Shown one piece after another: positions 1 through 13,542 of a stretch of 64,000 bases of DNA. The notes beneath the pieces were generated by a model, which was not told the origin of the DNA, ran no database searches, and was given only the letters and a program-made list of their open reading frames with translations. A program made the translations under genes and the position numbers. Position 1 is the first letter of the stretch. Each line of letters starts with the position of its first letter. This stretch comes from Halorarius halobius (GTDB lineage: Archaea; Halobacteriota; Halobacteria; Halobacteriales; Haloarculaceae), in contig NZ_CP101161.1 in NCBI RefSeq assembly GCF_024298865.1, positions 2,811,227 through 2,875,226 on the forward strand. Direction: 5' to 3'.

Positions 1-109
1 CGTCCGAGATCCAGGTGAGGTCCGCCTCGTCGTCCAGCTCGCGTTCGAGCTTCAGCACCGCACCGGTCCCGGCGTACCCCGAGCCCAGCACGACGACGTC
101 GTCTGTCAT
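1..109 (-). CDS. FAD/NAD(P)-dependent oxidoreductase, N-terminal fragment
   Basis: Only the first 36 codons lie in the window; the gene runs off the left edge. From the ATG at 109 the protein opens with a beta strand followed by the dinucleotide-binding motif GSGYAG (residues 9-14). This is the start of an FAD-binding Rossmann fold, as in type II NADH dehydrogenase-like and sulfide:quinone oxidoreductase-like enzymes. The fragment is too short to choose among these. An electron-transfer role at the membrane is an inference from the family. Confidence 0.7.
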   Translation of the reverse strand, partial: MTDDVVVLGSGYAGTGAVLKLERELDDEADLTWISD

Positions 110-241
110 GCCCGAGGCTGGGTGGTCATCGGATACAAACCCTGCGGAATCGCCCCATGGAGCCGGCAAGCCTTGCGCGTTCGGCACGCTCGGCTCGTGG
201 TGTTAGAACGTACCAATCGAAGAGAAATACTCTTCAGTTCG

Positions 242-781
242 TCAGTGGGCGGGCTCCTCGCCGCCGGCGGGTGCCTCCATGTTGTCGATGGTGAGGATGA
301 GGCTGTTGTTGGTGTCGTCCTTGCCCTCGAGGGTGCCCTCGATGAGCAGTTTCGACAGCGGCGTCGGGCCGACGCTGATGGAGTCGCCCTCGTGGAAGTC
401 GCCGATGGAGCCCTGGAGGCGAATCTCCGCCCGGCAGAGTTCGGGGTGGTGGACGCTCGTCAGGTCTATCTCCTGGACGTTCGCGCCCTCGACGAGTTCG
501 TCGTTGTGTCGGAACGGGACGTCGGCCGCCTGGTCCATCTCCTGTATCTCGAGGGCGTCGTACGCGTTGCCCGTCGGCTTGTAGCCACCCTTCGGCCCGG
601 GTACGCCCTCGACCAACTGCAGTGCCTTCAGACTCTGCATCTGGTTGCGGATGGTGCCCGGGTTCCGGTCCACTTCCTCGGCGATGTCCTCGCCTTTCAC
701 CGCGGATTCGGTGTCACGGTAGAGGTTGATGAGCGCCTCGAGTATCTTCTTCTGCGAGGGGGTGAGTTCGATTGATGACAT
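242..781 (-). CDS. Winged-helix transcriptional regulator (Rrf2/TrmB-like HTH)
   Basis: This 179-residue protein has a winged helix-turn-helix at about residues 5-72 (LTPSQKKILEALINLYRD, then a GTIRNQMQSLKAL recognition helix). A beta-rich C-terminal half of about 100 residues follows, which could be a sensor or dimerisation domain. No Cys cluster is present, so an iron-sulfur sensor like that of some Rrf2 proteins is not supported. The ATG at 781 lies about 27 bases downstream of a TTAAG box (804-815), which fits a nearly leaderless transcript. The target genes cannot be told; the divergent epimerase is one candidate. Regulator status is confident, ligand unknown. Confidence 0.75.
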   Translation of the reverse strand: MSSIELTPSQKKILEALINLYRDTESAVKGEDIAEEVDRNPGTIRNQMQSLKALQLVEGVPGPKGGYKPTGNAYDALEIQEMDQAADVPFRHNDELVEGANVQEIDLTSVHHPELCRAEIRLQGSIGDFHEGDSISVGPTPLSKLLIEGTLEGKDDTNNSLILTIDNMEAPAGGEEPAH

Positions 782-803
782 TAACTTTAATTCGGTACTC
801 CGT

Positions 804-815
804 CCCTTAAGTCCG
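804..815 (-). promoter_or_regulatory. TATA-like promoter of the winged-helix regulator
   Basis: On the minus strand an ACTTAAGG box sits about 27 bases before the ATG at 781. This is the normal spacing for a haloarchaeal promoter giving a leaderless or short-leader mRNA. Confidence 0.5.
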
Positions 816-952
816 GCGGTGAATCTCCCGCCCCCCGTTCCGGGTGAATCGCCGCCGCCCCTGACCGTGATGCTACGGTGATTTATCAAATTCTCGTCAA
901 CCTCTGGGACGGGGACCGACACGCACTTGTCGTCGGGCCTACCGCACCCGGT

Positions 953-1864
953 ATGAACGGCGAACGCGTGCTCGTGACGGGGGGTGCAGGGTTCATCGGC
1001 TCGAACCTCGCCAACCATCTCGCGGGCGACAACGACGTCATCGCACTCGACGACTGCTATCTCGGCACGCCCGAGAACCTCGACGACGACGTGGAGTTCG
1101 TCGACGCCTCGGTGCTGGACGACGACCTGCCGGCGGACGTCGACGTCCTGTTCCATCTGGCGGCGCTGTCCTCGCGGGCGATGCACGAGGAGGACCCCGC
1201 CCGCGGCGCGCGGGTCAACGTCGAGGGGTTCATCAACACGGTCGAGCAGGTGCGCGAGGAGGGCTGTGACACCGTCGTGTACGCGTCCACCTCCTCCATC
1301 TACGGCGACATGACCGAGCCGTCGCCCGAATCGATGGACGTCAAGGCCCGGACCGGCTACGAGGCGTCGAAACTCGCCCGGGAGCGCTACGGCGAGTACT
1401 ACTCCAACTTCCACGGCATGTCGATGGCCGGGATGCGGTTCTTCTCCGTCTACCAGGGGTTCGGTGGCGCCGAGGAGCACAAAGGGGAGTACGCCAACCT
1501 CATCGCGCAGTTCGCCGACGAGATAGCCCGCGGGGAGTCCCCCGAAATTTGGGGCGACGGGACGCAGACCCGCGACTTCACCCACGTCGACGACATCGTG
1601 CGCGGTTTGGAACTCGCGGCCGACGAACGGCTCGACGGCGTCTACAACCTCGGCACCGGCGAGTCCTACTCGCTGAACGAACTCGTCGAGCGGCTCAACG
1701 ACGTGCTCGGCACGGACGTCGACCCGGTGTACGAGGAGAACACGATGCGCAACTACGTCCACCACACGATGGCCGACCCCTCGAAGATGCACGAGGCGAC
1801 GGGATGGGAGCCCGAAATCGGATTCGACGAGGGGCTTCGTCGCGTCTGCGACCAGTATCTCTGA
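953..1864 (+). CDS. NAD-dependent epimerase/dehydratase (extended SDR, GalE-like)
   Basis: This 303-residue enzyme is probably an epimerase or dehydratase of nucleotide sugars. It has the extended-SDR layout: NAD-binding GGAGFIG at 10-16, acidic residues after beta-2 (ALDD, 31-34), an STSSIYG loop near 112-118, and the catalytic Tyr136/Lys140 pair in GYEASK. The C-terminal half carries the usual substrate-binding motifs (MRFFSVYQGFG, and GDGTQTRDFTHVDD). The ATG at 953 was chosen because it places the Rossmann strand at the N terminus; an upstream in-frame GTG at 878 adds only non-conserved residues. It may feed activated sugars to the glycosylation genes further right, which is inference. 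Its 3' end overlaps the convergent DUF389 gene by 112 bases. Confidence 0.85.
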   Translation: MNGERVLVTGGAGFIGSNLANHLAGDNDVIALDDCYLGTPENLDDDVEFVDASVLDDDLPADVDVLFHLAALSSRAMHEEDPARGARVNVEGFINTVEQVREEGCDTVVYASTSSIYGDMTEPSPESMDVKARTGYEASKLARERYGEYYSNFHGMSMAGMRFFSVYQGFGGAEEHKGEYANLIAQFADEIARGESPEIWGDGTQTRDFTHVDDIVRGLELAADERLDGVYNLGTGESYSLNELVERLNDVLGTDVDPVYEENTMRNYVHHTMADPSKMHEATGWEPEIGFDEGLRRVCDQYL

Positions 1865-3177
1865 CGGTCGAGACGCGCCGCCTGCCCGTCCCCCTCGGAC
1901 ACCTGCTGGTCGACGAACTCGACGGTGACGACGACCGGCTGGTCCGCCCGCACCGTCACCTCCTCGTCGATGGTCGTCGCGAACCTGGGGTAGGCCCACC
2001 CGTCCGGTCGGGCGACGGTGACGGTTATCTCCTGGGTGACACCGAGCAGTCCGAGGTCCGTGAACTCGGTCTGCACCGAGACGAGCGTCAACTCGCGGTA
2101 CTCGGGCCGTTCGAGGGTGTCCTGAACCACGCCGTTGGCGGTGTTCTCCAGTCGGACGTGGTCGACCATCGCCACGGCAGGCGCCGAGAACACCAGGAGC
2201 AACGCGACCACAACGGCCAGCGTTCGGGCGTGGCGCGTCAGGTTCCGACGGTGGGACCCGGGCTCCCAGTCGTCCGGCCGGTAGCCGAGATACCACAGCG
2301 TCGCGGTACCGGACAGCAGTATGGTCGTGGTGTTGATGACCAGAAGCACCGCCGCGCCGAGCGCGACCAGCGGAAGACCCCAGACGACGCCGATGCCGAC
2401 GGCGGCCGCGGCGGGGACGACGGCCGCCGCGATTGCGACGCCGACCAGCGACAGCGGGAGGTCCGTGGCGACCCCGAACGCCGCGGCGGAGCCAGCACAC
2501 AGTCCCAACAGTAGCGACAGCAGGCCCGGTGAGATACGGGTGCTGATCTGCTCGACCGTCGTCACGTCCAGCGCGGGCGCGAAGAAGCCGGCGTTGCGGA
2601 ACAGCCATCCGAACACGACGGCGCCGACGACGGCCATCACCAGCCCCAGCACGAGCGAGCGGACGCCGTCGCGTCGCATCCCCCGTTCGCCGACGACGGT
2701 GCCGACGCAGGCGGTGATGGCCGCCCCGACCTGTGGGGCGATGGCCATCGCACCGATGACCACCGCGGGGGAGTCGAGCAGGAGGCCGGCCGTGGCGACC
2801 ACCACGCTCAACACCGTCATCGCGTAGTAGGTGCGGGCGTCGGGAAGCAACGACCGCGCTTTCGTGCGCACCTCCTCGCCGGCGACGCTGTCGGACTCCT
2901 CGGTCCCCTCGACGTAGCGTGCCTCGAGTTCGTCGAACCGGTCGGTCGTCGCCGTCTCCGCGTTGGCGACCACCGAGTACGTCTCGGCGTCGACGCCCGC
3001 CTCGTCGAGCGCCTCGAACACCGCGTCGACCGCCTGGACGGGCAGGGGGAACTCGACAACTGTGGCTCCTTCGTGGCTCTCCTCGTCGGTCACGACGAAG
3101 TCGATACCCTCCTCGTCGAGGACGCCCGCAACCGTCTCGCGGTCGTCGGCCCCGACGAGTAGCCGGATGAGACGCAT
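1753..3177 (-). CDS. DUF389 (TIGR00341-type) membrane protein
   Basis: This 474-residue protein starts with a soluble domain of about 115 residues (MRLIRLLVGADD onward). A block of about six hydrophobic segments (about 121-345) follows, with the DUF389 hallmark SPAVVIGAMAIAPQVG in the first pair of helices, and then a soluble C-terminal domain. The function of the family is unknown. The ATG at 3177 is preferred to a TTG at 3189. The natural end appears to be near EFVDQQVSEG: the last roughly 36 residues are encoded antisense to the epimerase C terminus and look like read-through (RQRYWSQTRRS...). The original stop may have been lost, which would explain the unusual 112-base convergent overlap. 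Confidence 0.8.
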   Translation of the reverse strand: MRLIRLLVGADDRETVAGVLDEEGIDFVVTDEESHEGATVVEFPLPVQAVDAVFEALDEAGVDAETYSVVANAETATTDRFDELEARYVEGTEESDSVAGEEVRTKARSLLPDARTYYAMTVLSVVVATAGLLLDSPAVVIGAMAIAPQVGAAITACVGTVVGERGMRRDGVRSLVLGLVMAVVGAVVFGWLFRNAGFFAPALDVTTVEQISTRISPGLLSLLLGLCAGSAAAFGVATDLPLSLVGVAIAAAVVPAAAAVGIGVVWGLPLVALGAAVLLVINTTTILLSGTATLWYLGYRPDDWEPGSHRRNLTRHARTLAVVVALLLVFSAPAVAMVDHVRLENTANGVVQDTLERPEYRELTLVSVQTEFTDLGLLGVTQEITVTVARPDGWAYPRFATTIDEEVTVRADQPVVVTVEFVDQQVSEGDGQAARLDRQRYWSQTRRSPSSNPISGSHPVASCIFEGSAIVWWT

Positions 3178-3237
3178 CCCCGGGAGCAACGCCCGTTTCG
3201 CACGTAGTTATGGGGGGCCAACGGCGAGACCGGGGGC

Positions 3238-3245
3238 CATAAACC
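3238..3245 (+). promoter_or_regulatory. TATA-like promoter of arginase
   Basis: CATAAACC lies about 27 bases upstream of the arginase ATG at 3268, the spacing expected for a leaderless haloarchaeal transcript. Confidence 0.5.
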
Positions 3246-3267
3246 CCCGGCGGCAGTAGCCGTCGGC

Positions 3268-4164
3268 ATGAACGTTCGTCTCATAGGCGTGCCGATGGAC
3301 CTCGGTGCCGACCGCCGTGGCGTCGACATGGGTCCGTCCGCCATTCGCTACGCCGGCCTCGCGGACACCCTCGACGACATCGGTCACACCTGCGTCGACG
3401 TGGGCGACCTCTCGGTTCCCCGCCCGGAGCTCTCATCGGGCGACGGCGACGCGGTGGACGCGAAGTACCTCGCCGAGACCGAACAGGTCTGTCGTGACCT
3501 CCGCGAGACGGTCGAGGAGGCGCTCGCGGCCGGCGAGTTCCCGCTGGTGCTCGGGGGCGACCACTCAATCGCCATCGGCTCTATCGGCGGGAGCGCACGC
3601 GCCGGGTCGACGGGCGTCGTCTGGTTCGACGCCCACGGCGACTTCAACACGCCCGCGACCACGCCCTCGGGGAACGTCCACGGGATGCCCGTCGCCGCGG
3701 TCCTGGGCCGCGGCGAGTTCGCAGACGCCGACTGGGCGTACGCCCCGACGGTCAGCGAGGAGAACGTCGCCATGGTCGGCATCCGCTCGCTCGACGACGC
3801 CGAACAGGAAGCGTTGCGCGACAGCGGCGTCTCGGTGTTCACGATGTCGGACATCGACGACCGCGGGCTGACCGACGTCGTCGAGGACGCCTTCGCGGTC
3901 GCCACGGACGGCACCGACGGCATCCACGTCTCGCTCGACATGGACTTCCTGGACCCCAACGAGGCGCCGGGCGTCGGGACGCCCGTTCGCGGGGGCGCGA
4001 CCTACCGCGAGGCTCACGCCGCCATGGAGTACGTCGCCGACCACCTCGACGTGGTCCGGTCGATGGAAGTCGTGGAGGTCAACCCCATCCTCGACCAGCA
4101 CAACGCCACCGCCGAACTCGCCGTCGAGTTGGTCGCCTCCGCGGTCGGAAAGCGCATCCTCTGA
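3268..4164 (+). CDS. rocF: Arginase (ureohydrolase family)
   Basis: This 298-residue member of the arginase/agmatinase superfamily hydrolyses a guanidino group at a binuclear manganese centre. The metal ligands are visible in GGDHS (96-100), DAHGDFNTP (Asp121, His123, Asp125) and SLDMDFLDP (about 223-233). The N terminus IGVPMDLGADRRGVDMGP and the SGNVHGMP loop are the arginase rather than the agmatinase pattern, so arginine to ornithine plus urea is the likely reaction. The cytoplasmic role is arginine catabolism. It is transcribed alone, 17 bases from the convergent methyltransferase. Agmatinase activity cannot be excluded from sequence alone. Confidence 0.88.
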   Translation: MNVRLIGVPMDLGADRRGVDMGPSAIRYAGLADTLDDIGHTCVDVGDLSVPRPELSSGDGDAVDAKYLAETEQVCRDLRETVEEALAAGEFPLVLGGDHSIAIGSIGGSARAGSTGVVWFDAHGDFNTPATTPSGNVHGMPVAAVLGRGEFADADWAYAPTVSEENVAMVGIRSLDDAEQEALRDSGVSVFTMSDIDDRGLTDVVEDAFAVATDGTDGIHVSLDMDFLDPNEAPGVGTPVRGGATYREAHAAMEYVADHLDVVRSMEVVEVNPILDQHNATAELAVELVASAVGKRIL

Positions 4165-4180
4165 CCGGATTTCGGAGACA

Positions 4181-4822
4181 TCACGCCCGCTTGCGCCCGA
4201 CGCCGATGAACAGGGTCCCCGCGTTGAACGTCTCGGCGTCGCTCTCGTCGAACACCTCGTCGAGTAGCGCCGGCACGTTCACGTCCGGCCGCCAGTTCGT
4301 CGCCCACGCGGACACCCGGTTCACGAGTGGGTTCACCAGACGACCCGGCCCCGACTGGTACGGCTGGGCATCGAGGACCACGACCCGACCGCCGGGACGG
4401 AGAACCCGGTACGCCTCCCTGAGCGCGCGCTCGGGGTCGGCCATCGCACTCACCGACAGCGAGGAGTACGCCGCGTCGAACGCACCGTCCGAAACGGGAA
4501 GCCGCTCGGCGTCCCCGCGGAGGACGCTGACCCGGTCGTCGCCCCGCGCCCGCCGCCGGCCGCGCCGGACCATCGCCGCCGAGTAGTCGACGCCGACGAC
4601 CCGCCCCTCCGGGCCGACCGGGTACGCGAGGCGGTCGAAGTTGACCCCTGGCCCGCACGCGACGTCGAGCACCCGTTCGCCGGCGTTCAGTCGGAGCGCG
4701 CCCACGGAGCGACTCCTGAGTTCGTCGTGGCGGCCGCCGAACGCCGCTTCCGAGAGCAGTCGGAACAGGCGCTGGTGGTCTGCCCACCAGTCGTACACGC
4801 GCTGGCCGCGGGACACGGTCAC
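4181..4822 (-). CDS. Class I SAM-dependent methyltransferase
   Basis: This 213-residue protein has the Rossmann methyltransferase core. Motif I is VLDVACGPGVNFDRL (about residues 46-60), an acidic end of beta-2 follows in VVGVDYS, motif II is FDAAYSSLS, and motif III is VLRPGGRVVVLD. It most resembles UbiE/Methyltransf_11 enzymes acting on small molecules, but the substrate is unknown. The start is the GTG at 4822, which precedes the conserved VYDWWADHQRLFRLL helix. It converges on arginase and stands alone. Confidence 0.8.
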   Translation of the reverse strand: MTVSRGQRVYDWWADHQRLFRLLSEAAFGGRHDELRSRSVGALRLNAGERVLDVACGPGVNFDRLAYPVGPEGRVVGVDYSAAMVRRGRRRARGDDRVSVLRGDAERLPVSDGAFDAAYSSLSVSAMADPERALREAYRVLRPGGRVVVLDAQPYQSGPGRLVNPLVNRVSAWATNWRPDVNVPALLDEVFDESDAETFNAGTLFIGVGRKRA

Positions 4823-4970
4823 CGACCGCCCCGTGCGTCCGGGACGGTCGGGTCGAGGGCTGTCCGGAGTCCGGCGGGGGTCGTCACGGATAGGTGCAGG
4901 CGCCCCGCGCGTATCGGCGTTTCCATCCGCGCACGGTACGGTTTAGTGGCACCGGTTCCTTGAGGGAGGT

Positions 4971-5255
4971 ATGGCTGACGAGCGCGGGTTCGGACGGCGT
5001 GCCGTCGTGGCCCTGCTGGCGGCGTTCGCCGTGCCGCCGGTCGTGCTGGTGTGGGTGGCCGCCGCGGACGTCGCGGTCCCGCCCGCCGTCACGATGGCCG
5101 CCGTTCTCGTGCCGCTCGGTGCGCTGACGCTGGGGCTGGGACTGCTCGCACGCCGGGTCGCCTCCAGCCCGGACGAACCGGAACTGGTCGACAGCAAGGT
5201 CGCCGAGAACGTGGGGATGACGAGCGAGGAGTACGAGGAACTGCTCGACCGCTAG
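4971..5255 (+). CDS. Small two-helix membrane protein, function unknown
   Basis: This 94-residue protein has two hydrophobic segments (about 11-31 and 38-60). An acidic soluble tail follows, ending TSEEYEELLDR. Such small membrane proteins are common beside unrelated haloarchaeal genes and no function is known. The ATG at 4971 gives the only hydrophobic N terminus. Its stop overlaps the stop of the convergent trpB gene by four bases (CTAG). Confidence 0.65.
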   Translation: MADERGFGRRAVVALLAAFAVPPVVLVWVAAADVAVPPAVTMAAVLVPLGALTLGLGLLARRVASSPDEPELVDSKVAENVGMTSEEYEELLDR

Positions 5256-6418
5256 CTCAGGTCGAACTGCTCCGCGGCCTGCTCCATGTCCTTGTCGCCG
5301 CGGCCCGAGAGGTTGACGAGGATGGTTTCGTGGTCCCCCTCCTCGGCGAGTTGCTTCGCGAGCGCGAGGCCGTGACTCGACTCCAGTGCGGGAATGATGC
5401 CCTCCGTCTCCGCGAGCGTCCTGAAGGCGTCGAGCGCCTCGTCGTCCGTGATGCCGCGATACTCACAGCGACCGACCTCGCGGAACATCGCATGCTCGGG
5501 GCCAACGCCCGGGTAATCGAGGCCCGCCGACACCGAGTGGACCTCCACGTCGTCGTCGATGACGCGCGTCTTCATCCCGTGGATGACGTCCTCGTTGCCC
5601 GCCGCGAGGGGTGCGGCGTGGCGCTTCGAATCCGCGCCCTCGCCGCCGCCTTCGCCGCCGTAAAAGGCCACGTCGTCGTCGCGGAACGCGTGGAACAGGC
5701 CGATGGCGTTCGACCCGCCGCCGACGCAGGCGACGCAGGCGTCCGGCAACTCGCCAGTCCGCTCGCGGAACTGCTCGCGGGCCTCCTCGCCGATGACCGA
5801 CTGGAACTCCCGGACCATCCGCGGGAACGGGTCGGGGCCGACGACGCTCCCGACGAGGTAGTGGGTGTCCTCGACGTTCGCCGCGAAGTCCTCCAGCGCC
5901 GCGTCGACGGCGTCCGCCAGCCCCGAACCGCCGCGGGTAACCTCGTTCACCTCCGCGCCCATCAACCGCATCCGGAAGACGTTCATCTTCTGGCGCTCGA
6001 CGTCCTTCTTCCCCATGTAAATCTCCGTGTCGAGGTCGAACAGCGCCCCGACCATCGCCGTCGCGGTGCCGTGCTGGCCGGCGCCGGTCTCCGCGATGAG
6101 CCGCTCTTTTCCGGCTTTCTTCGCCAGCAGGGCCTGTCCGACGGTGTTGTTTATCTTGTGGGCGCCGCCGTGGAGTAGGTCCTCGCGCTTGAGGTAGATG
6201 TCGGCGCCGTACTCCTCGCTGAGGTTCTCGGCGTGGTACAGCGGCGTCGGCCGGCCGGCGTACGACGCGAGGATGTCCCGGAACTGCTCCTGGAACGCCT
6301 CGCTCGGGACGATGTCCTCGAACGCGGCCGCCAGTTGGGCGAGCGGTTCCAGGAGCGGTTCGGGGACGTGTCGGCCGCCGAACCCGTCGAACTCGTCGGG
6401 GAACTCGCTGTCGGACAT
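5252..6418 (-). CDS. trpB: Tryptophan synthase beta chain
   Basis: This 388-residue PLP enzyme catalyses the last step of tryptophan synthesis, indole plus serine to tryptophan. The PLP-binding lysine is in GGAHKINN, the substrate loop is ETGAGQHGTATA, the phosphate-binding glycine run is CVGGGSNAIG, and the C terminus has the LSGRGDKD signature of TrpB1. The ATG at 6418 opens MSDSEFPDEF. No trpA or trpC lies beside it: gyrA is upstream and a convergent membrane protein is downstream. Its alpha partner must therefore be encoded elsewhere, or this copy works alone. The sequence looks intact and typical. Confidence 0.93.
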   Translation of the reverse strand: MSDSEFPDEFDGFGGRHVPEPLLEPLAQLAAAFEDIVPSEAFQEQFRDILASYAGRPTPLYHAENLSEEYGADIYLKREDLLHGGAHKINNTVGQALLAKKAGKERLIAETGAGQHGTATAMVGALFDLDTEIYMGKKDVERQKMNVFRMRLMGAEVNEVTRGGSGLADAVDAALEDFAANVEDTHYLVGSVVGPDPFPRMVREFQSVIGEEAREQFRERTGELPDACVACVGGGSNAIGLFHAFRDDDVAFYGGEGGGEGADSKRHAAPLAAGNEDVIHGMKTRVIDDDVEVHSVSAGLDYPGVGPEHAMFREVGRCEYRGITDDEALDAFRTLAETEGIIPALESSHGLALAKQLAEEGDHETILVNLSGRGDKDMEQAAEQFDLS

Positions 6419-6494
6419 GTGACCGAATCTGCCCGCTGGTGGACAAAAGCGTTGCGACGTGTGCAAAACAGCGTTCGGCGGCGGCCGACGGACG

Positions 6495-10951
<4,457 letters not shown>

Positions 10952-10974
10952 TTACCCGGCCTATGCCCGGTTGC

Positions 10975-10984
10975 GGTATAAAGG
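10975..10984 (-). promoter_or_regulatory. TATA box of the gyrB-gyrA operon
   Basis: The minus strand reads CCTTTATACC. Initiation about 26 bases downstream would give a leader of only about eight bases before the gyrB ATG. The box sits 130 bases from the top6B box, so both topoisomerase operons start from the same spacer and could respond jointly to supercoiling. Confidence 0.6.
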
Positions 10985-11112
10985 CCACGGGCGCGCGCGA
11001 ACGCACGCGGTTCACGGTTCAACTCCGCACAGGCCCGACGCCACGCGTCCGCCGGGCGTCCGACGTACCGATGCTGTCCCCGATTCGTCTACTTCCACCG
11101 TGCTACCGCGAG

Positions 11113-11122
11113 GGTTTTAGGC
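11113..11122 (+). promoter_or_regulatory. TATA-like promoter of the top6B-top6A operon
   Basis: GGTTTTAGG lies about 28 bases before the top6B ATG at 11146, fitting a leaderless transcript. Confidence 0.5.
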
Positions 11123-11145
11123 CCCGCCGGGCTACCGTGGTCGTA

Positions 11146-13542
11146 ATGACCTCGTTCCAGTCGACGCTCGGGGAAGGAGCCGGGGACGGTGCCGTCGCGG
11201 AGGAGTTGGCACAGTCCCAGCGGTCCATCTCCATCGCCGAGTTCTTCGAGAAGAACAAGCAGATGCTCGGCTTCGACTCGGGCGCGAAGGCGCTGGTCAC
11301 GGCCGTCAAGGAGGCCGTCGACAACGCCCTCGACGCCACCGAGGAGGCGGGCATCCTGCCGGACATCTACGTCGAAATCGAGGACGTGGGCGACTACTAC
11401 CGGCTCGTCGTCGAGGACAACGGCCCCGGCATCACGAAGGAGCAGATACCGAAAGTGTTCGGGAAACTGCTGTACGGCTCCCGGTTCCACGCGCGCGAGC
11501 AGTCACGGGGCCAGCAGGGTATCGGCATCTCCGCGGCCGTCCTCTACTCGCAGTTGACCTCCGGCAAGCCCGCGAAGATAACGTCGAAGACGGGCGCGAA
11601 CAACAGCGCCCAGTACTTCGAGTTGACCATCGACACGGACACGAACGAACCCGAGATAGACGTCGGCGAGGAACGGTCGTGGGAGCGGCCCCACGGCACC
11701 CGCATCGAGTTGGAGATGGAGGCCAACATGCGGGCCCGCAAGCAACTGGAAGCGTACATGAAGTACACGGCGGTCGTCAACCCCCACGCCCGCCTCGAGT
11801 ACAAGGAGCCGAAGAACCACGAGAAGTACGAGCGCGCGACCGACCAACTCCCGGACGAGACCTCGGAGATACGCCCCCACCCGCACGGCGTCGAACTCGG
11901 CACGCTGTTGAAGATGCTCGACGCCACCGACTCCTACTCAGTCTCGGGATTCCTCCAGGGGGAGTTCACCCGCGTCGGCGGCAAGACGGCCGACACCGTC
12001 GTCGACCGTTTCCGCGACCGCCACTTCGGCCGCGAGATGGCGTGGTCGCCGCCGAAAGCCCACGAAGACGCGGACGTGACCGCGGAGGTGACCGCCGCCG
12101 TCTCCAACAAGGGCTCGGAGGTGACGAAGGCGTTCGCCGCCGACGTGGCCGACGCCATCGAAACGCGGGAGCGGGTCACCCACGCCGCGGTGGTCGACGT
12201 CGTCGACGAGGCCGCCGAGGCCGCCGCGGAGCGGTCCGGCAAGTCGTTCGGCGCGACCGTCCGCGAGAACGCGGTCGCGGCGGCGTGGTACGCCGTCACC
12301 CGCGAGCGGGCGGGCGACATCTACGAACTCGTCGACGACGCGACGACGAGCCGCAAGGACGACGCCGCGGTCGAAGGGCTGGCGCGGCGCATCGCCGAGA
12401 AGTTCGACGACCAGGACGACACGCGGAACCGCGCAACCCGCGAGCAGTTGGCGGAGTTCGTCGACCGCTCCGCCGAGATGACCGAGGAGACGGACGACGC
12501 GACGTTCGGCGAGACGGCCCGCGAGAAGGTGGTCGAGGCGCTGTGGGACGTGATGGAGACGGTCCCCGACGACGCGCCGAAGGTGTCCGAGGTGGCGGCC
12601 GACCGCGACGTGGCCGCCCGTCTGCTGGAGGCGATGCGGGAGACGGACGTGCTGTCGCCGCCTACCGACTGTCTCGCGCCTATCGACGAGGACCTCGTCG
12701 AAGCCGGCCTCAGGAAGGAGTACGACGCCGACTTCTACGCCGCGGCCACCCGCGACGCCGAGGTCCATCGCGGCGACCCGTTCATCGTCGAGGCCGGCAT
12801 CGCCTACGGGGGTGACCTTCCGGCCGAGGGGAACGTCGAAGTGTTGCGGTTCGCGAACCGCGTGCCGCTCGTCTACCGACTCGGTGCGTGTTCCACGACG
12901 GACGTCGTCAAGAACATCAACTGGCGCAACTACGGGCTCGACCAGCCCGGTGGAAGCGGGATGCCGAACGGGCCGGCCGTGTTGATGGTCCACGTCGCCT
13001 CCACGAACGTCCCGTTCACGAGCGAGTCGAAGGACGCCGTGGCGAACGTTCCCGAAATCGAAGACGAGATAGAGCTCGCGCTCCGGGAGGCGGCCCGCGA
13101 GCTGAAGTCGTATCTGAACAAACAGCGGTCGCTGGAGAAGCGTCGCCGGAAGGAGAACGTCCTCGTGGACATCCTGCCGGAGATGGCCGCGAAGCTCTCG
13201 GAAGTGACCGACCGCGAGTCGCTCGACATCGACGACTCGCTTGCTCGCATCATGAACAACGTCCTCGTGGAGCGCCGCATCGAGGACGGAGCCGTCACGC
13301 TCGCGGTGCAGAACCACGGCGACACGTCGGCGTCGCTGGAAATAACGGACATCGTGAGCGAGGACCCCGGCGACGTGGAGGACGCCACCGTCGTCGAGAT
13401 GGACGGCGAGTGGTTCATCAAGTGGAACCCGGACGTGCCGGGCGGCGCGGAGAGCGTCATCGAGTACAGCGTGAGCGAGGAAGCCGACTTCGACATCTCC
13501 GTCGAAGGGCTGGAAAGCGAGAAGATAACGGTCAACGCATGA
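11146..13542 (+). CDS. top6B: DNA topoisomerase VI subunit B
   Basis: This 798-residue ATPase subunit of the archaeal type IIB topoisomerase has GHKL motifs EAVDNALDA (about 56-64), DNGPGI (91-96) and GQQGIGIS (122-129). A helix-two-turns-helix region and a transducer domain follow. A long acidic helical insertion lies between them (about 310-520), making the protein about 270 residues longer than crenarchaeal Top6B. A beta-rich domain ends the protein. The ATG at 11146 follows a TTTTAG box and opens just before the conserved [19 protein letters not shown] strap. Its stop overlaps the top6A start. Confidence 0.94.
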   Translation: MTSFQSTLGEGAGDGAVAEELAQSQRSISIAEFFEKNKQMLGFDSGAKALVTAVKEAVDNALDATEEAGILPDIYVEIEDVGDYYRLVVEDNGPGITKEQIPKVFGKLLYGSRFHAREQSRGQQGIGISAAVLYSQLTSGKPAKITSKTGANNSAQYFELTIDTDTNEPEIDVGEERSWERPHGTRIELEMEANMRARKQLEAYMKYTAVVNPHARLEYKEPKNHEKYERATDQLPDETSEIRPHPHGVELGTLLKMLDATDSYSVSGFLQGEFTRVGGKTADTVVDRFRDRHFGREMAWSPPKAHEDADVTAEVTAAVSNKGSEVTKAFAADVADAIETRERVTHAAVVDVVDEAAEAAAERSGKSFGATVRENAVAAAWYAVTRERAGDIYELVDDATTSRKDDAAVEGLARRIAEKFDDQDDTRNRATREQLAEFVDRSAEMTEETDDATFGETAREKVVEALWDVMETVPDDAPKVSEVAADRDVAARLLEAMRETDVLSPPTDCLAPIDEDLVEAGLRKEYDADFYAAATRDAEVHRGDPFIVEAGIAYGGDLPAEGNVEVLRFANRVPLVYRLGACSTTDVVKNINWRNYGLDQPGGSGMPNGPAVLMVHVASTNVPFTSESKDAVANVPEIEDEIELALREAARELKSYLNKQRSLEKRRRKENVLVDILPEMAAKLSEVTDRESLDIDDSLARIMNNVLVERRIEDGAVTLAVQNHGDTSASLEITDIVSEDPGDVEDATVVEMDGEWFIKWNPDVPGGAESVIEYSVSEEADFDISVEGLESEKITVNA

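Noticed and set aside
242-2608. A long minus-strand frame running from the winged-helix regulator through the epimerase
   Set aside because: Only the last 179 codons match a protein family; the rest is antisense to the epimerase and reads as Arg/Gly-rich noise.
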